64,000 bases of DNA, from assembly GCA_035493955.1 (NCBI GenBank), contig DATJHI010000036.1:248001-312000 (forward strand), in the 5' to 3' direction. The DNA is from NCED01 sp035493955. Lineage in GTDB: Bacteria; Pseudomonadota; Alphaproteobacteria; Caulobacterales; Caulobacteraceae. The notes beneath the pieces were generated by a model. The model was not told the origin of the DNA. It saw only the letters and a list, made by a program, of their open reading frames with translations, and ran no database searches. The position numbers and the translations under genes are program-made. Of the stretch, positions 8,072-17,112 are shown in pieces (within the stretch, counting starts at the first letter, position 1; each line of letters opens with the position of its first letter).

Positions 8072-8107
8072 AGTCCCCTGGCCCCGGTCCGGGGACTGTT
8101 CGTTTTT
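8072..8107 (+). terminator. Terminator-like hairpin in the argD leader
   Basis: A 7-bp stem AGTCCCC (8072-8078) with GGGGACT (8091-8097), 12-nt loop, then GTTCGTTTTT ending at 8107, 11 bp before the argD ATG. A TTGACA hexamer at 8032-8037 lies upstream, so the hairpin could be either the terminator of the permease gene or an attenuator inside the argDF leader. The -10 that would pair with TTGACA is poor (CAAAAA at 17 bp). Confidence 0.45.
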
Positions 8108-8118
8108 GGGGGCGGGCG

Positions 8119-9351
8119 ATGGCTCCACAGGACACCGGCGTTGCGACGCCCCCCGACCACATCATGGGCGTGTATAGCCGTGCGCCGCTGGCCTTCGTGC
8201 GCGGCGAGGGCGTGCGCCTCTACACGGAGAGGGGGGACGAGTATCTCGACTGCCTGGCCGGCATCGCCGTCAACGCCCTGGGCCACGCCCATCCGCGGCT
8301 GGTGCGGACGCTGAAGGACCAGGCCGAGAAGCTCTGGCACGTCTCCAACATCTTCGAAATCCCCGGACAGGCGGCCCTGGCCACCCGGCTCACCGACGCG
8401 AGCTTCGCGGACGTGGCCTTCTTCACCAATTCGGGGACCGAGGCGGTCGAACTCGCCCTGAAGCTGGCGCGCAAATACCACCACGCCAACGGCGCCCCCG
8501 AGCGTATCGACATCATCGGCTTCGAGGGCGCCTTCCACGGGCGGACCTATGCGGCGGTGTTCGCCGCCGGAAACCGCAGCTACACCGACGGCTTCGGCCC
8601 GGACCTCCCCGGCTACGTCAACCTGCCCTTCGGCGACATCGAGGCGGTCAAGGCCGCCATCGGCCCGACCACCGGGGCGATCCTGATCGAACCGATCCAG
8701 GGCGAGGGCGGCGCGCGCGCGGCGTCCGACGGCCATCTGCGCGAGCTGCGGCGGCTGTGCAACGAACATGGGCTGCTGTTGATCTACGACGAGATCCAGT
8801 GCGGCCTCGGGCGCACCGGCAAGCTGTTCGCCTATGAACATTCGGGGGCGGCGCCGGATGTCATCACCCTGGCCAAGGCCCTGGGCGGCGGCTTTCCCGT
8901 CGGCGTCTGCCTCGCCACCTCCGAGGCCGCCAAGGGGATGATCCCCGGCAGCCACGGCTCGACCTACGGCGGCAACCCCCTGGCCATGGCGGTGGGTCTG
9001 GCGGCCTTCGACGAGCTGGCCCGGCCCGAGCTGCTGGACCACGTCAACCGGATCGCCGGCTATTTCACCCAGCAGCTCGAGCGCCTGCGTTCGCGCTTCC
9101 CCGAGGTGGTGCTGGACGTCCGCGGCAAGGGCCTGCTGATCGGGATCAAGCTCGGGGTGAACAACCGCGGCTTCATGCAGCTGGCGCGGGACCAGCGCCT
9201 GCTGATCGCCGGCGGCGGCGACAACTGCATCCGGCTGCTGCCGCCCCTGATCATCACCGAGGACGAGGCCCGCGAAGCCATGGAACGGCTGGAGGCGGCC
9301 TGCGAGGTCGCCCACGACCAGCTCCGCAGCGTCGCGGCGGCCGCGTCGTGA
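8119..9351 (+). CDS. argD: Acetylornithine aminotransferase (class III PLP)
   Basis: 410 aa pyridoxal-phosphate enzyme converting N-acetylglutamate semialdehyde to N-acetylornithine in arginine synthesis; relatives also act on succinyl-diaminopimelate. Class-III features are intact: FTNSGTEAVELALKLARKYH (split around residues 96-115), GAFHGRTYA, LIYDEIQCGLGRTGKLFAYE, and TLAKALGGGFPVG containing the PLP lysine. It overlaps argF as GTGA, and the pairing supports ArgD over a generic class III aminotransferase. A terminator-like hairpin just upstream may attenuate it. Confidence 0.94.
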   Translation: MAPQDTGVATPPDHIMGVYSRAPLAFVRGEGVRLYTERGDEYLDCLAGIAVNALGHAHPRLVRTLKDQAEKLWHVSNIFEIPGQAALATRLTDASFADVAFFTNSGTEAVELALKLARKYHHANGAPERIDIIGFEGAFHGRTYAAVFAAGNRSYTDGFGPDLPGYVNLPFGDIEAVKAAIGPTTGAILIEPIQGEGGARAASDGHLRELRRLCNEHGLLLIYDEIQCGLGRTGKLFAYEHSGAAPDVITLAKALGGGFPVGVCLATSEAAKGMIPGSHGSTYGGNPLAMAVGLAAFDELARPELLDHVNRIAGYFTQQLERLRSRFPEVVLDVRGKGLLIGIKLGVNNRGFMQLARDQRLLIAGGGDNCIRLLPPLIITEDEAREAMERLEAACEVAHDQLRSVAAAAS

Positions 9352-10280
9352 CCGCGCCCCGCCATTTCCTCGACCTGTGGCGGCTGGACGCGGCGACCTT
9401 GCGCCTGCTGCTGGACGACGCCAAGACGCGCAAGGCCGCGCGGCAGGGCTGGCCGCAGGGCAAGGCGGACGCCGACGTGCCGGCGGCTGGCCGGACCCTG
9501 GCCATGATCTTCGAGAAGAACTCGACCCGGACCCGCTTCTCCTTCGACGCGGCGATCCGCCAGCTGGGCGGTTCGGCCGTCATTGCCACCGCGGGCGACA
9601 TGCAGCTCGGCCGCGGCGAGCCGGTGGAGGACACGGCCCGGGTGCTGTCGCGCATGGTCGATGCGGTGATGATCCGCGCCAACTACCACGACGACGTGGA
9701 GAACTTCGCCCGCGCCGCGACCGTGCCGGTGATCAACGGCCTGACCGACAGGAGCCATCCCTGTCAGATCCTGGCCGATCTGATGACCTTCGAGGAACAT
9801 CGCGGGACGGTGGCCGGACGGACCTTCGCCTGGGTCGGCGACGGCAACAATGTCTGCGCCAGCCTTGTGCACGCCTCCGGCCGCCTGGGCTTCAAGCTCA
9901 ACATCGCCTGTCCGGCGGACTATCACCCCGACCTGATGGACCTGTCCCGCGCCGGGGCGGAGGACGCCGTCACGGTCGTCCATGACGCGAGGGCGGCGGT
10001 CGAAGGCGTCGATTGCGTCTTCACCGACACCTGGGTGTCGATGGGCGACACCGACCACGACGAACGCCTGGCCGCCTTCGAGGCGTTCCAGGTGGACGCC
10101 GCCCTGATGGCCCTGGCCGCGCCGGACGCGCTGTTCATGCACTGCCTGCCCGCCCACCGGGGCGAGGAAGTCACCGACGAGGTGCTGGACGGGCCGGCCT
10201 CGGTGGTCTGGGACGAGGCCGAAAACCGCATCCACGCCCAGAAGGCCGTTCTGGCCTGGTGTTTCGGCGCGATCGGCTGA
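9348..10280 (+). CDS. argF: Ornithine carbamoyltransferase
   Basis: 310 aa. Catalyses carbamoyl phosphate plus ornithine to citrulline. Motifs are the carbamoyl-phosphate loop STRTRFSFD (about 52-60), HPCQILADL (about 134-142), FTDTWVSMGD (about 224) and HCLPAHRGEE (about 265), all intact. GTG 9348 overlaps the argD TGA, so the two are translationally coupled. In several Caulobacterales I would expect hslO next; here hslO is at 56315. Confidence 0.96.
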   Translation: MTAPRHFLDLWRLDAATLRLLLDDAKTRKAARQGWPQGKADADVPAAGRTLAMIFEKNSTRTRFSFDAAIRQLGGSAVIATAGDMQLGRGEPVEDTARVLSRMVDAVMIRANYHDDVENFARAATVPVINGLTDRSHPCQILADLMTFEEHRGTVAGRTFAWVGDGNNVCASLVHASGRLGFKLNIACPADYHPDLMDLSRAGAEDAVTVVHDARAAVEGVDCVFTDTWVSMGDTDHDERLAAFEAFQVDAALMALAAPDALFMHCLPAHRGEEVTDEVLDGPASVVWDEAENRIHAQKAVLAWCFGAIG

Positions 10281-10419
10281 GCCGCCTTGAGAGGGCGCCG
10301 GTTTTCCGGGCGTCCCTTCGGCTTGACCAGGTTTCGGGCGCCACAATGACGCACGGGTTGCGACCGTTTTGCCCGTTCCCGATGTCGGCCGAACATGAGA
10401 AAAGATCGCCCACATACGT

Positions 10420-10466
10420 GGTTCCTTTGACGCCAAGTGTTTGATTCCGGCGTCAAATAAGGAACC
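10420..10466. promoter_or_regulatory. Long inverted repeat before the 74-residue gene
   Basis: GGTTCC (10420-10425) directly followed by TTTGACGCC (10426-10434) is mirrored by GGCGTCAAA (10449-10457), a 3-nt bulge TAA, and GGAACC (10461-10466). This gives 15 paired bases around a 14-nt loop. The loop contains GATTC (10443-10447), a CcrM methylation motif. The structure ends six bases before the AGGAG of the next gene, so it could be a protein operator or an mRNA leader hairpin. It has no T-run, so it is not a typical terminator. Confidence 0.55.
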
Positions 10467-10483
10467 GGCTTAGGAGCAACGTC

Positions 10484-10708
10484 GTGGCCGACAGTTTTCA
10501 GCCCATTACCCTCGCCGTCACCGCCGCCGACATCGAGGCCGAACACCGCGCCGCCCTGGCGACCTTGACCCCCGACCAGCGCCGGGCGCTCGATCGGCTG
10601 GCCAATGCGCGGCAGCGGACCAACTTCAATGGCCGTTTCCCCCAGGAGAACCTGCAGGCGATCTTCAACGCCGAAGCCCTGGCCCGGACCCGCGCCGCCG
10701 GGCTCTGA
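10484..10708 (+). CDS. Small protein of unknown function (74 aa)
   Basis: Not recognised. 74 aa, soluble, mostly helical in appearance. The central part (LATLTPDQRRALDRLANARQ and RTNFNGRFPQENLQ) looks like two or three charged helices. There are no Cys, no signal peptide and no membrane segment. GTG 10484 is preceded by AGGAG with a 7-nt spacer, a good ribosome binding site, which is the main reason to believe it is real. The large inverted repeat at 10420-10466 directly precedes it. It stands alone between argF and the PagL-like gene. Confidence 0.6.
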   Translation: MADSFQPITLAVTAADIEAEHRAALATLTPDQRRALDRLANARQRTNFNGRFPQENLQAIFNAEALARTRAAGL

Positions 10709-10796
10709 TGTCTTCGCCTGCTGATCGGCTCGACTTGGCGCCCGCCCGGGTTTAGGGCGATAAGGCCAGGGGGCGATTTCAGCGAGGGCTGGGGGC

Positions 10797-11420
10797 ATGG
10801 GACCAGGGACAAGGGCGGCCGCTGCGATGGCGGCGCTGGCGATGGCAAGCGGGCTTGCCCTGGGCCAGGCGCGGGCCGGCGAGATTTACGCGGGCGTCTA
10901 TGGCCACGACGTCACCTTCGTCGGCGACGCCATCGGCCTGGGCGCGGCGGGACGTGAAGGCGGGGCGGATTTCCACCTGGGCTATCGCACCGACCGGATC
11001 CAGGCCCTGACCCTGATCGGCCGGCCGCACATCCACATGTTCGGCTCGATCAACACCAACAACACCTCGAACTTCGTCGCCGCCGGCTTTGACTGGAAGG
11101 TGGGCCTGAAGGGTCCGGTCTACCTGCGGCCCGGGATGGGTCTGGCCTATACCGACGGCAAGACCGAACTGCCCCCGGCCAATGCGCCGGGCCTTTCGGC
11201 CGCCGAGATCGCCCGCCGCACCAACCTCTATTACACCCGCATCGCCTTCGGCTCCCGGGTGCTGTTCGAACCGGAACTGGCGCTCGGGGTGAACCTGAGC
11301 GACCGCCTTTCCCTCGAGGCGTCCTACACCCACCTGTCCAACGGCCAGATCTTCCACAAGGGCAAGAACCAGGGGCTTGACGACGCCGGGGTGCGGATGA
11401 ACTGGAAGTTCGGCCGCTGA
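10797..11420 (+). CDS. Acyloxyacyl hydrolase / lipid A 3-O-deacylase (PagL-like)
   Basis: 207 aa. N-terminal signal peptide (about residues 1-28, ending AxA before GEIYAGVY), then an outer-membrane beta-barrel pattern ending in the aromatic strand MNWKFGR. The PagL catalytic motif YTHLSNG is at 177-183 (His179, Ser181) on a late strand, preceded by SLEAS. PagL removes the 3-O acyl chain of lipid A in the outer membrane. Related enzymes in Caulobacterales are annotated acyloxyacyl hydrolase. ATG 10797 gives a clean signal peptide. Confidence 0.82.
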   Translation: MGPGTRAAAAMAALAMASGLALGQARAGEIYAGVYGHDVTFVGDAIGLGAAGREGGADFHLGYRTDRIQALTLIGRPHIHMFGSINTNNTSNFVAAGFDWKVGLKGPVYLRPGMGLAYTDGKTELPPANAPGLSAAEIARRTNLYYTRIAFGSRVLFEPELALGVNLSDRLSLEASYTHLSNGQIFHKGKNQGLDDAGVRMNWKFGR

Positions 11421-11536
11421 CCCGTCCGCGGACGGACTTCGAGACGCGCGTCAACCTCCACCATCGGTCCGTCGCGGGTTGACGTGCGCCCCGCCGGGGG
11501 CCAAAGCCACGCCGCACGTCGAAAGGTTTCCCAGTT

Positions 11537-12841
11537 TTGGCCAATGTCACCGTAGTCGGCGCCCAGTGGGGCGACGAAGGCAAGGGCAAGATCGTCGATT
11601 GGTTGTCCAACCGCGCCGATGTGGTGGTGCGGTTCCAGGGCGGCCACAACGCCGGCCATACGCTGGTCGTCGACGGCAAGGTCTACAAGCTCGCCCTGCT
11701 CCCTTCCGGCGTCGTCCAGGGCAAACTTTCCGTCATCGGCAACGGCGTGGTGGTCAACCCCTGGCACCTGCTGGAGGAGATCGCCAAGATCGAGGCCCAG
11801 GGGGTGAAGATCACCCCGGACCTGCTGGTCCTGGCCGACAACGCCTGCCTGATCCTGCCCCTGCACCCCGACCTGGACCTGGCGCGGGAAGCCTTCGCCA
11901 AGACCGGGAGCGGCGCGATCCGCAGCATCGGCACCACCGGACGGGGGATCGGCCCGGCCTATGAGGACAAGGTCGGGCGCCGCGCGATCCGGGTCGCCGA
12001 TCTCGGCGACGCCGCGGCCCTGGAGGCCAAGATCGGCCGGCTCCTGGCCCACCACGAGCCCCTGCGTCGCGGTCTGGGGCTTCCCCCCGCCGACGGCGAG
12101 GCCCTGCTCGCCTCCCTGCTCGAGATCGCGCCCAAGATCCTGCCCTACGCGCAGCCGGCCTGGAAACTGCTGGACACCTGCGTCCGCGGCGGCAAGCGCA
12201 TCCTGTTCGAGGGGGCGCAAGGCGCGCTGCTCGACGTCGATCACGGCACCTACCCTTACGTCACCTCGTCCAACACCGTGGCCGGACAGGCGGCGGCGGG
12301 GTCGGGGCTCGGGCCCAAGGGCGTCGGCTTCGTGCTCGGGATCGTCAAGGCCTACACCACCCGGGTCGGCGAGGGCCCCTTCGCCTGCGAACTCACCGAC
12401 GACGTCGGCGCGCACCTGGCCACGGTGGGCCGGGAGGTCGGGGTCAACACCGGGCGCCCCCGCCGCTGCGGCTGGTTCGACGCGGTGCTGGTACGCCAGT
12501 CCGTGGCCATCAACGGCATCGACGGCATCGCGCTGACCAAGCTCGACGTGCTCGACGGCCTGGAGAGCCTGAAGATCTGCGTCGGCTACCGGCTGGACGG
12601 GCGCGAACTCGATCACCTGCCCTCCGACCTGCGCGGCCAGGCCGCGATCGAGCCGATCTACGAGACCCTCGAAGGCTGGAGCGCCTCCACCCATGGCGCC
12701 CGGTCGTTCCGCGACCTGCCGGCGACGGCGGTGAAATATGTGCGCCGGATCGAAGAACTGATCGGCGCCCCGGTCGCGCTGCTCTCCACCAGCCCCGAGC
12801 GTGAGGACACCATCCTCATGCGCGACCCGTTCCAGGCATGA
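11537..12841 (+). CDS. purA: Adenylosuccinate synthetase
   Basis: 434 aa. Converts IMP and aspartate, with GTP, to adenylosuccinate. Motifs intact: WGDEGKGK P-loop (about 11-18), FQGGHNAGHT (about 35-44), TTGRGIGPAYEDK (about 133-145), LFEGAQGALLDVDHGTYPYVTSS (about 220-242), and the C-terminal TKLDVLD. The start is TTG 11537 (MANVTVVGAQWGDEG), the only start that fits the conserved N-terminus. The ylxR-like gene starts 15 bp after the stop, so transcription into ylxR-infB is likely. Confidence 0.96.
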   Translation: MANVTVVGAQWGDEGKGKIVDWLSNRADVVVRFQGGHNAGHTLVVDGKVYKLALLPSGVVQGKLSVIGNGVVVNPWHLLEEIAKIEAQGVKITPDLLVLADNACLILPLHPDLDLAREAFAKTGSGAIRSIGTTGRGIGPAYEDKVGRRAIRVADLGDAAALEAKIGRLLAHHEPLRRGLGLPPADGEALLASLLEIAPKILPYAQPAWKLLDTCVRGGKRILFEGAQGALLDVDHGTYPYVTSSNTVAGQAAAGSGLGPKGVGFVLGIVKAYTTRVGEGPFACELTDDVGAHLATVGREVGVNTGRPRRCGWFDAVLVRQSVAINGIDGIALTKLDVLDGLESLKICVGYRLDGRELDHLPSDLRGQAAIEPIYETLEGWSASTHGARSFRDLPATAVKYVRRIEELIGAPVALLSTSPEREDTILMRDPFQA

Positions 12842-12856
12842 GGGAGCGGCTCAACC

Positions 12857-13510
12857 ATGTCGGCGCCGCCTCCCCCCGAGAGCCCTGCTCCTAAGACCGC
12901 CGCCGAGGCCGCGCGCGAGCGCCGGGACATTGTCTCGGGCGAGGTCATGCCCGAGGCGCGGCTGATCCGCTTCGTCGCCGGCCCGGACGGGACGGTGGCC
13001 CCCGACCTCGCCCGCAAGCTGCCGGGGCGCGGGGTCTGGGTGGAGGCGACGCGCGCGGCGGTGGACACGGCCGCGAAGAAGGGTCTGTTCTCGCGGGCGG
13101 CCAAGACCCGGCTCGCGGCGCCGCCGGACCTGGCCGATCAGGTCGAGGCGATGCTGGCGCGGCGGTGTCTGGACCGGCTGGGTCTTGCGCGGCGGGCCGG
13201 AGCGCTTACCTGCGGATTCGACCAGGCGTCGGCCGCGCTCAATTCGGGGAAGGCCGCCTGGATCATCGAAGCTTTGGACGGCGCCGCCGACGGTCGGCGA
13301 AAGCTGCTCCAGATCGCCCGTCGCCAACCCCGGCCGCCCAGCCTATGCGGGGCGTTCACCAGCGAAGAATTGGGTTTGGCCTCTGGGTTGGGACATGTGA
13401 TACACTTGGTCTTCCTTGCAGGGCGTTGGGCCGAGCGCTGGACCGAAGATATCGGACGGCTGGCCGGTTTTCGCCCAATCCTTCCGGCGAGTTGGGGCGA
13501 GGAAGCCTGA
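12857..13510 (+). CDS. YlxR (DUF448) family RNA-binding protein, fused to an L7Ae-like domain
   Basis: 217 aa. N-terminal YlxR/DUF448 domain (about residues 15-100: RRDIVSGEVMPEARLIRFVAGPDG, split here, and KLPGRGVWV) with the family's GRGVWV motif. A C-terminal L7Ae-like segment follows (about 105-215: DRLGLARRAGALTCGFDQ then TSEELGLASGLGHVIHLVF). This fused form is usual in Alphaproteobacteria, where it sits between nusA and infB. infB does follow (103-bp gap), but nusA/rimP do not precede: purA does. Role probably in translation or transcription coupling. Confidence 0.85.
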   Translation: MSAPPPPESPAPKTAAEAARERRDIVSGEVMPEARLIRFVAGPDGTVAPDLARKLPGRGVWVEATRAAVDTAAKKGLFSRAAKTRLAAPPDLADQVEAMLARRCLDRLGLARRAGALTCGFDQASAALNSGKAAWIIEALDGAADGRRKLLQIARRQPRPPSLCGAFTSEELGLASGLGHVIHLVFLAGRWAERWTEDIGRLAGFRPILPASWGEEA

Positions 13511-13613
13511 TTTCGGGCGGGGATGCGCTTAAGCGTCCTCCGTCCGTTTGGCGTTTGTTGAGTGTCGGCCCGGTCGATGGCGACGGGTCTTGCGGGTCTA
13601 GTCAACGGTTCGA

Positions 13614-16600
13614 ATGAGCGACGATAACCAGAACGATCGGGGCGGACAGGGCGGCAGCGGCGGGGGGCGGGCCCCCTTGACGCTGAAGCCACGGACCGGC
13701 TCGGTCAGCGCCGGCACCGTGCGGCAAAGCTTCAGCCACGGCCGCTCCAAGACCGTGGTGGTGGAGACCAAGCGGCGCGCGCCTCGTCCGGAGGGCGAGC
13801 GTCCGATCATCGCCGCCCCGGCGCGTCCGGCCGTCGCCGCCCCGGCTCCTGCGCCGCGGCCGCCTCAGCCTCCGGCTCCCGCCGCGTCGAGCGCCAACCT
13901 GAACCTGTCGCAAAGCGAATTGGCGGCCCGTCAAAAGGCGCTTGAGGCCGCCCGCGCCGCCGAAGAGCGCCGCGCCGCCGCCGAGGCCGCCCGCCAGGCC
14001 GAGGAGGCCCGCGCCCGTCGCGAAGCCGAACCCGTCCCGGCTCCTGCGCCCGCCCTGGGCGAGCCGGCTCCTGTGGTCGCGGCCCCCGCCGCTCCGGCGC
14101 CGGTCGCAGAGGCGCCTGCGCCTGCGCCGGCTCCCGTGGTCGAAGCGGCTCCCCCGGCTCCCCCCGTCGCCGCCCCCGCGACGCCTGCGCCCGAACCGGA
14201 GCGCCCGATCTGGGAGCGCCTGTCCAAACAGGATCGTCCCGCCGTGGTGCGCGAGCCGCGCACGGCGGAAGATCGCGCCCGTCCCGCGCCCCGCCCTGAC
14301 GGCGCCGGCGCCCGCCCGGCCCGCGACGGCGCGCCGGCTTACGGCGACCGCGCCGCCCGTCCGTCCCGCGAGGGCGCCCACGGCGAACACGCTTTCCGCG
14401 ATCGCAGTCCGCGCCCCGAAGGCGGCGCCTATGGCGCCGGGGCCCGCGGTCCCCGTTCGGACGCTGGCGGCGGTGGCGGCGGATTCGGCTCCAGCGGGCC
14501 GCGTCCCCCCGGCACCGGCGGTTACGGCACCGGCGCGCCGCGCCCTCGTCCTGAGGGTGGCGCCGGCGGTTACGGCGGCGCCCGTTCCGAGGGCGGCGAC
14601 ACGGTTCGTTATTCGGCGCTTTCGCCGCGTCCGGCCCCGCGGGCCGGTCCCGGCGGCGCTCGCCCGGGCGGTCCGGGTCTGCGCGGCGCCGGCGCGGCGC
14701 CTTCGGCCCCCGAGATCACCAAGACCACCCGCTCCGCCCCGCCCCGCGCGGGCGAACGCCGGCCCCTCAGCCTGGCGGACGACGACGAGGGCGCCCGCCG
14801 CAAGGGCGCCGCTCTGGGCAAGGCGGTTTCGCGCACCAAGGGCGAGCCCAAGCGCCGCGAAGGTCGACTGACCATCCAGGCCGCCGGCGGCGACGAGGAT
14901 TCCGCCGAACGCATGCGCTCCCTGGCCTCGGTGCGCCGGGCCCGCGAACGCGAGCGTGAAAAGCGGGCCAAGGGCGTCGGCGGCGCCGGCGAACAGCGCA
15001 TCACCCGCGAAGTGGTCATTCCGGACGCCATCACCGTCCAGGATCTGGCCCAGCGGATGGCCACCCGGGCCGTGGACATCATCAAGTACATGATGCGCCA
15101 GGGCGCGATGATGACCATCAACGACGTGCTCGACGCCGACACGGCCGAACTGATCGCCACCGAATTCGGCCACGACGTGAAGCGCGTCTCCGAAAGCGAC
15201 GTCGAACAGGGCTTCCTGGCCGCCGAGGACGACGCCGGCGAAACCCATCCGCGGCCCCCGGTCGTGGCGGTCATGGGCCACGTCGACCACGGCAAGACCA
15301 GCCTGCTGGACGCCCTGCGCTCGGCCGACGTCGCCGGCGGCGAGCACGGCGGCATCACCCAGCACATCGGCGCCTATCAGGTGCGGCTGGAGGGCGGTGA
15401 GCGGGTCACCTTCCTCGACACCCCCGGCCACGCGGCCTTCTCGGCCATGCGCGCCCGCGGCGCCAACGTCACCGACATCGTCGTGCTGGTGGTGGCCGCC
15501 GACGACGGGGTCATGCCGCAGACCATCGAGGCGATCAATCACGCCAAGGCGGCCGGCGCCCCGATCATCGTGGCCATCAACAAGATCGACAAGCCCGACG
15601 CCAATCCGCAGAAGGTCATCAACGAGCTGCTGCAGCATGAGATCGTGGTCGAAAGCCTTGGTGGCGACACCCAGGCGATCGAGGTGTCGGCGACCAAGAA
15701 GTTGGGGCTCGACAACCTGATCGAAGCCATCCTGCTGCAGGCCGAGGTCATGGACCTGCGGGCCAATTCGGACCGTTCCGGCGAAGGCGTGGTCATCGAG
15801 GCCAAGCTCGACAAGGGCCGTGGCCCCGTGGCCACCGTCCTGGTCAAGCGCGGCACCCTGAAGCGCGGCGACATCGTCGTGGCCGGCGCCGCCTGGGGCC
15901 GCGTCCGCGCCCTGATCAACGAACGCGACGAGCAGGTCGCCGAGGCCGGACCTTCGGTCCCGGTGGAGATCCTGGGTCTCGATTCGACGCCGGAGCCGGG
16001 CGAACCCCTGGCCGTGGTCGAGAACGAAGCCCGCGCCCGGGAACTCACCGAATACCGGACGCGACTGAAGCGCGAGAAGACCTCCGCCCCGCTGGGCGCC
16101 GCCTCCCTCGCCGACATGATGGCCAAGCTCCAGACCAAGAAGGTCTCCGAGCTGCCGGTGATCATCAAGGCGGACGTGCAGGGCTCGGCCGAGGCCATCG
16201 TCGGCTCCCTCGACAAGCTCGCCACCGACGAGGTGCGGGCGCGGATCATCCTGTCCGGCGCCGGGGCGATCACCGAGAGCGACGTGCAGCTGGCCAAGGG
16301 ATCCAACTCGCCGATCCTCGGCTTCAACGTCCGCGCCTCGAAACAGGCCCGCGACCTGGCCGAACGCGAGGGCGTGGAGATCCGCTACTACGCGATCATC
16401 TACGACCTGATCGACGACATCAAAGGCGTGCTCTCGGGCATGCTGGCGCCGCTGCAGCGGGAAACCTTCCTCGGCAACGCCGAGGTGCTGCAGGTGTTCG
16501 ACATCACCAAGGTCGGCAAGGTCGCCGGCTGCCGGGTGTCGGAGGGCGTGGTCCGCAAGGGCGCCAAGGTGCGGATCATCCGCCAGGACGTGGTGGTGCT

Positions 16601-16760
16601 GGAACTCGGCACCCTGCAGACGCTCAAGCGCTTCAAGGACGAGGTCAACGAGGTCAATGCGGGCCAGGAGTGCGGCATGCACTTCCAGGGCTTCCAGGAC
16701 ATCCGCGCCGGCGACACCATCGAGTGCTTCACCGTCGAGACGGTGGCGCGGTCGCTGTAG
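13614..16760 (+). CDS. infB: Translation initiation factor IF-2
   Basis: 1048 aa GTPase that places initiator tRNA on the ribosome. Roughly the first 400 residues are low complexity, rich in Ala, Pro, Arg and Gly, with one amphipathic ARxAEERRAAAEAARQAEEAR coiled-coil stretch (about 105-140). The IF2_N-like domain (VQDLAQRMATRAVDIIKYMM, about 475) precedes the G domain: GHVDHGKT (555-562), DTPGHAAF, NKID and SATK. Domains II to IV follow to the C-terminus. The N-terminal region is long even for Alphaproteobacteria. ATG 13614 matches the usual MSDDN start. The large open frame on the opposite strand is a composition artefact. Confidence 0.97.
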   Translation: MSDDNQNDRGGQGGSGGGRAPLTLKPRTGSVSAGTVRQSFSHGRSKTVVVETKRRAPRPEGERPIIAAPARPAVAAPAPAPRPPQPPAPAASSANLNLSQSELAARQKALEAARAAEERRAAAEAARQAEEARARREAEPVPAPAPALGEPAPVVAAPAAPAPVAEAPAPAPAPVVEAAPPAPPVAAPATPAPEPERPIWERLSKQDRPAVVREPRTAEDRARPAPRPDGAGARPARDGAPAYGDRAARPSREGAHGEHAFRDRSPRPEGGAYGAGARGPRSDAGGGGGGFGSSGPRPPGTGGYGTGAPRPRPEGGAGGYGGARSEGGDTVRYSALSPRPAPRAGPGGARPGGPGLRGAGAAPSAPEITKTTRSAPPRAGERRPLSLADDDEGARRKGAALGKAVSRTKGEPKRREGRLTIQAAGGDEDSAERMRSLASVRRAREREREKRAKGVGGAGEQRITREVVIPDAITVQDLAQRMATRAVDIIKYMMRQGAMMTINDVLDADTAELIATEFGHDVKRVSESDVEQGFLAAEDDAGETHPRPPVVAVMGHVDHGKTSLLDALRSADVAGGEHGGITQHIGAYQVRLEGGERVTFLDTPGHAAFSAMRARGANVTDIVVLVVAADDGVMPQTIEAINHAKAAGAPIIVAINKIDKPDANPQKVINELLQHEIVVESLGGDTQAIEVSATKKLGLDNLIEAILLQAEVMDLRANSDRSGEGVVIEAKLDKGRGPVATVLVKRGTLKRGDIVVAGAAWGRVRALINERDEQVAEAGPSVPVEILGLDSTPEPGEPLAVVENEARARELTEYRTRLKREKTSAPLGAASLADMMAKLQTKKVSELPVIIKADVQGSAEAIVGSLDKLATDEVRARIILSGAGAITESDVQLAKGSNSPILGFNVRASKQARDLAEREGVEIRYYAIIYDLIDDIKGVLSGMLAPLQRETFLGNAEVLQVFDITKVGKVAGCRVSEGVVRKGAKVRIIRQDVVVLELGTLQTLKRFKDEVNEVNAGQECGMHFQGFQDIRAGDTIECFTVETVARSL

Positions 16761-16820
16761 GGATTGCGGCGGCGCGAGCGGACGGCTTCGGAGCCGAAGG
16801 CTGAGGGTCGTTCCACTTCG

Positions 16821-16843
16821 CCTTCTCCCCTTGCGGGAGAAGG
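16821..16843. repeat. Short intergenic palindrome (CCTTCTCCC family)
   Basis: CCTTCTCCC (16821-16829) and GGGAGAAGG (16835-16843) form a 9-bp stem in the convergent gap between infB and the 88-residue gene. Almost the same palindrome occurs before priA (27858-27883). No T-run on either side. Confidence 0.6.
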
Positions 16844-16845
16844 CC

Positions 16846-17112
16846 CTAGGTTTCCGGCTTGACGATGACGCTGCTCGCCCGGCCGCCGACGTCGTAGCGG
16901 CTCTCGCCGGCGTAGACGATCACCTCGCACAGGATGTCGCCGCCCTCCTGCTCGGCCCAGAGATAGCTGCGCGACATCTCCACCTCCCGGCCGCCGATGG
17001 CGATCCCGACATAGGTGTCGCCCCACGGGATCAGCGACGACAGCTGTCGCCAGCTCAGCTTGAGGGCCTGTTCGAGCTCCTCCTCCGCCGTGGCCTGCAG
17101 ATCGGCGCTCAT
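16846..17112 (-). CDS. Small conserved-looking protein of unknown function (88 aa)
   Basis: Not recognised. 88 aa: an acidic helical start (MSADLQATAEEELEQALKLS) is followed by a beta-rich part (WGDTYVGIAIGGREVEMSRS, ILCEVIVYAGESRYD, SSVIVKPE). No signal peptide or membrane segment. ATG 17112 overlaps the TGA of the creatininase-family gene as ATGA, so the two are translationally coupled and probably work together. It could be a subunit or a chaperone; sequence does not say. Confidence 0.72.
   Translation of the reverse strand: MSADLQATAEEELEQALKLSWRQLSSLIPWGDTYVGIAIGGREVEMSRSYLWAEQEGGDILCEVIVYAGESRYDVGGRASSVIVKPET

Noticed and set aside
13602..16682. 1026-codon open frame on the minus strand opposite infB
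   Set aside because: It lies entirely antisense to a certain gene. Long antisense frames are expected in very GC-rich DNA, and its translation has no recognisable domain.
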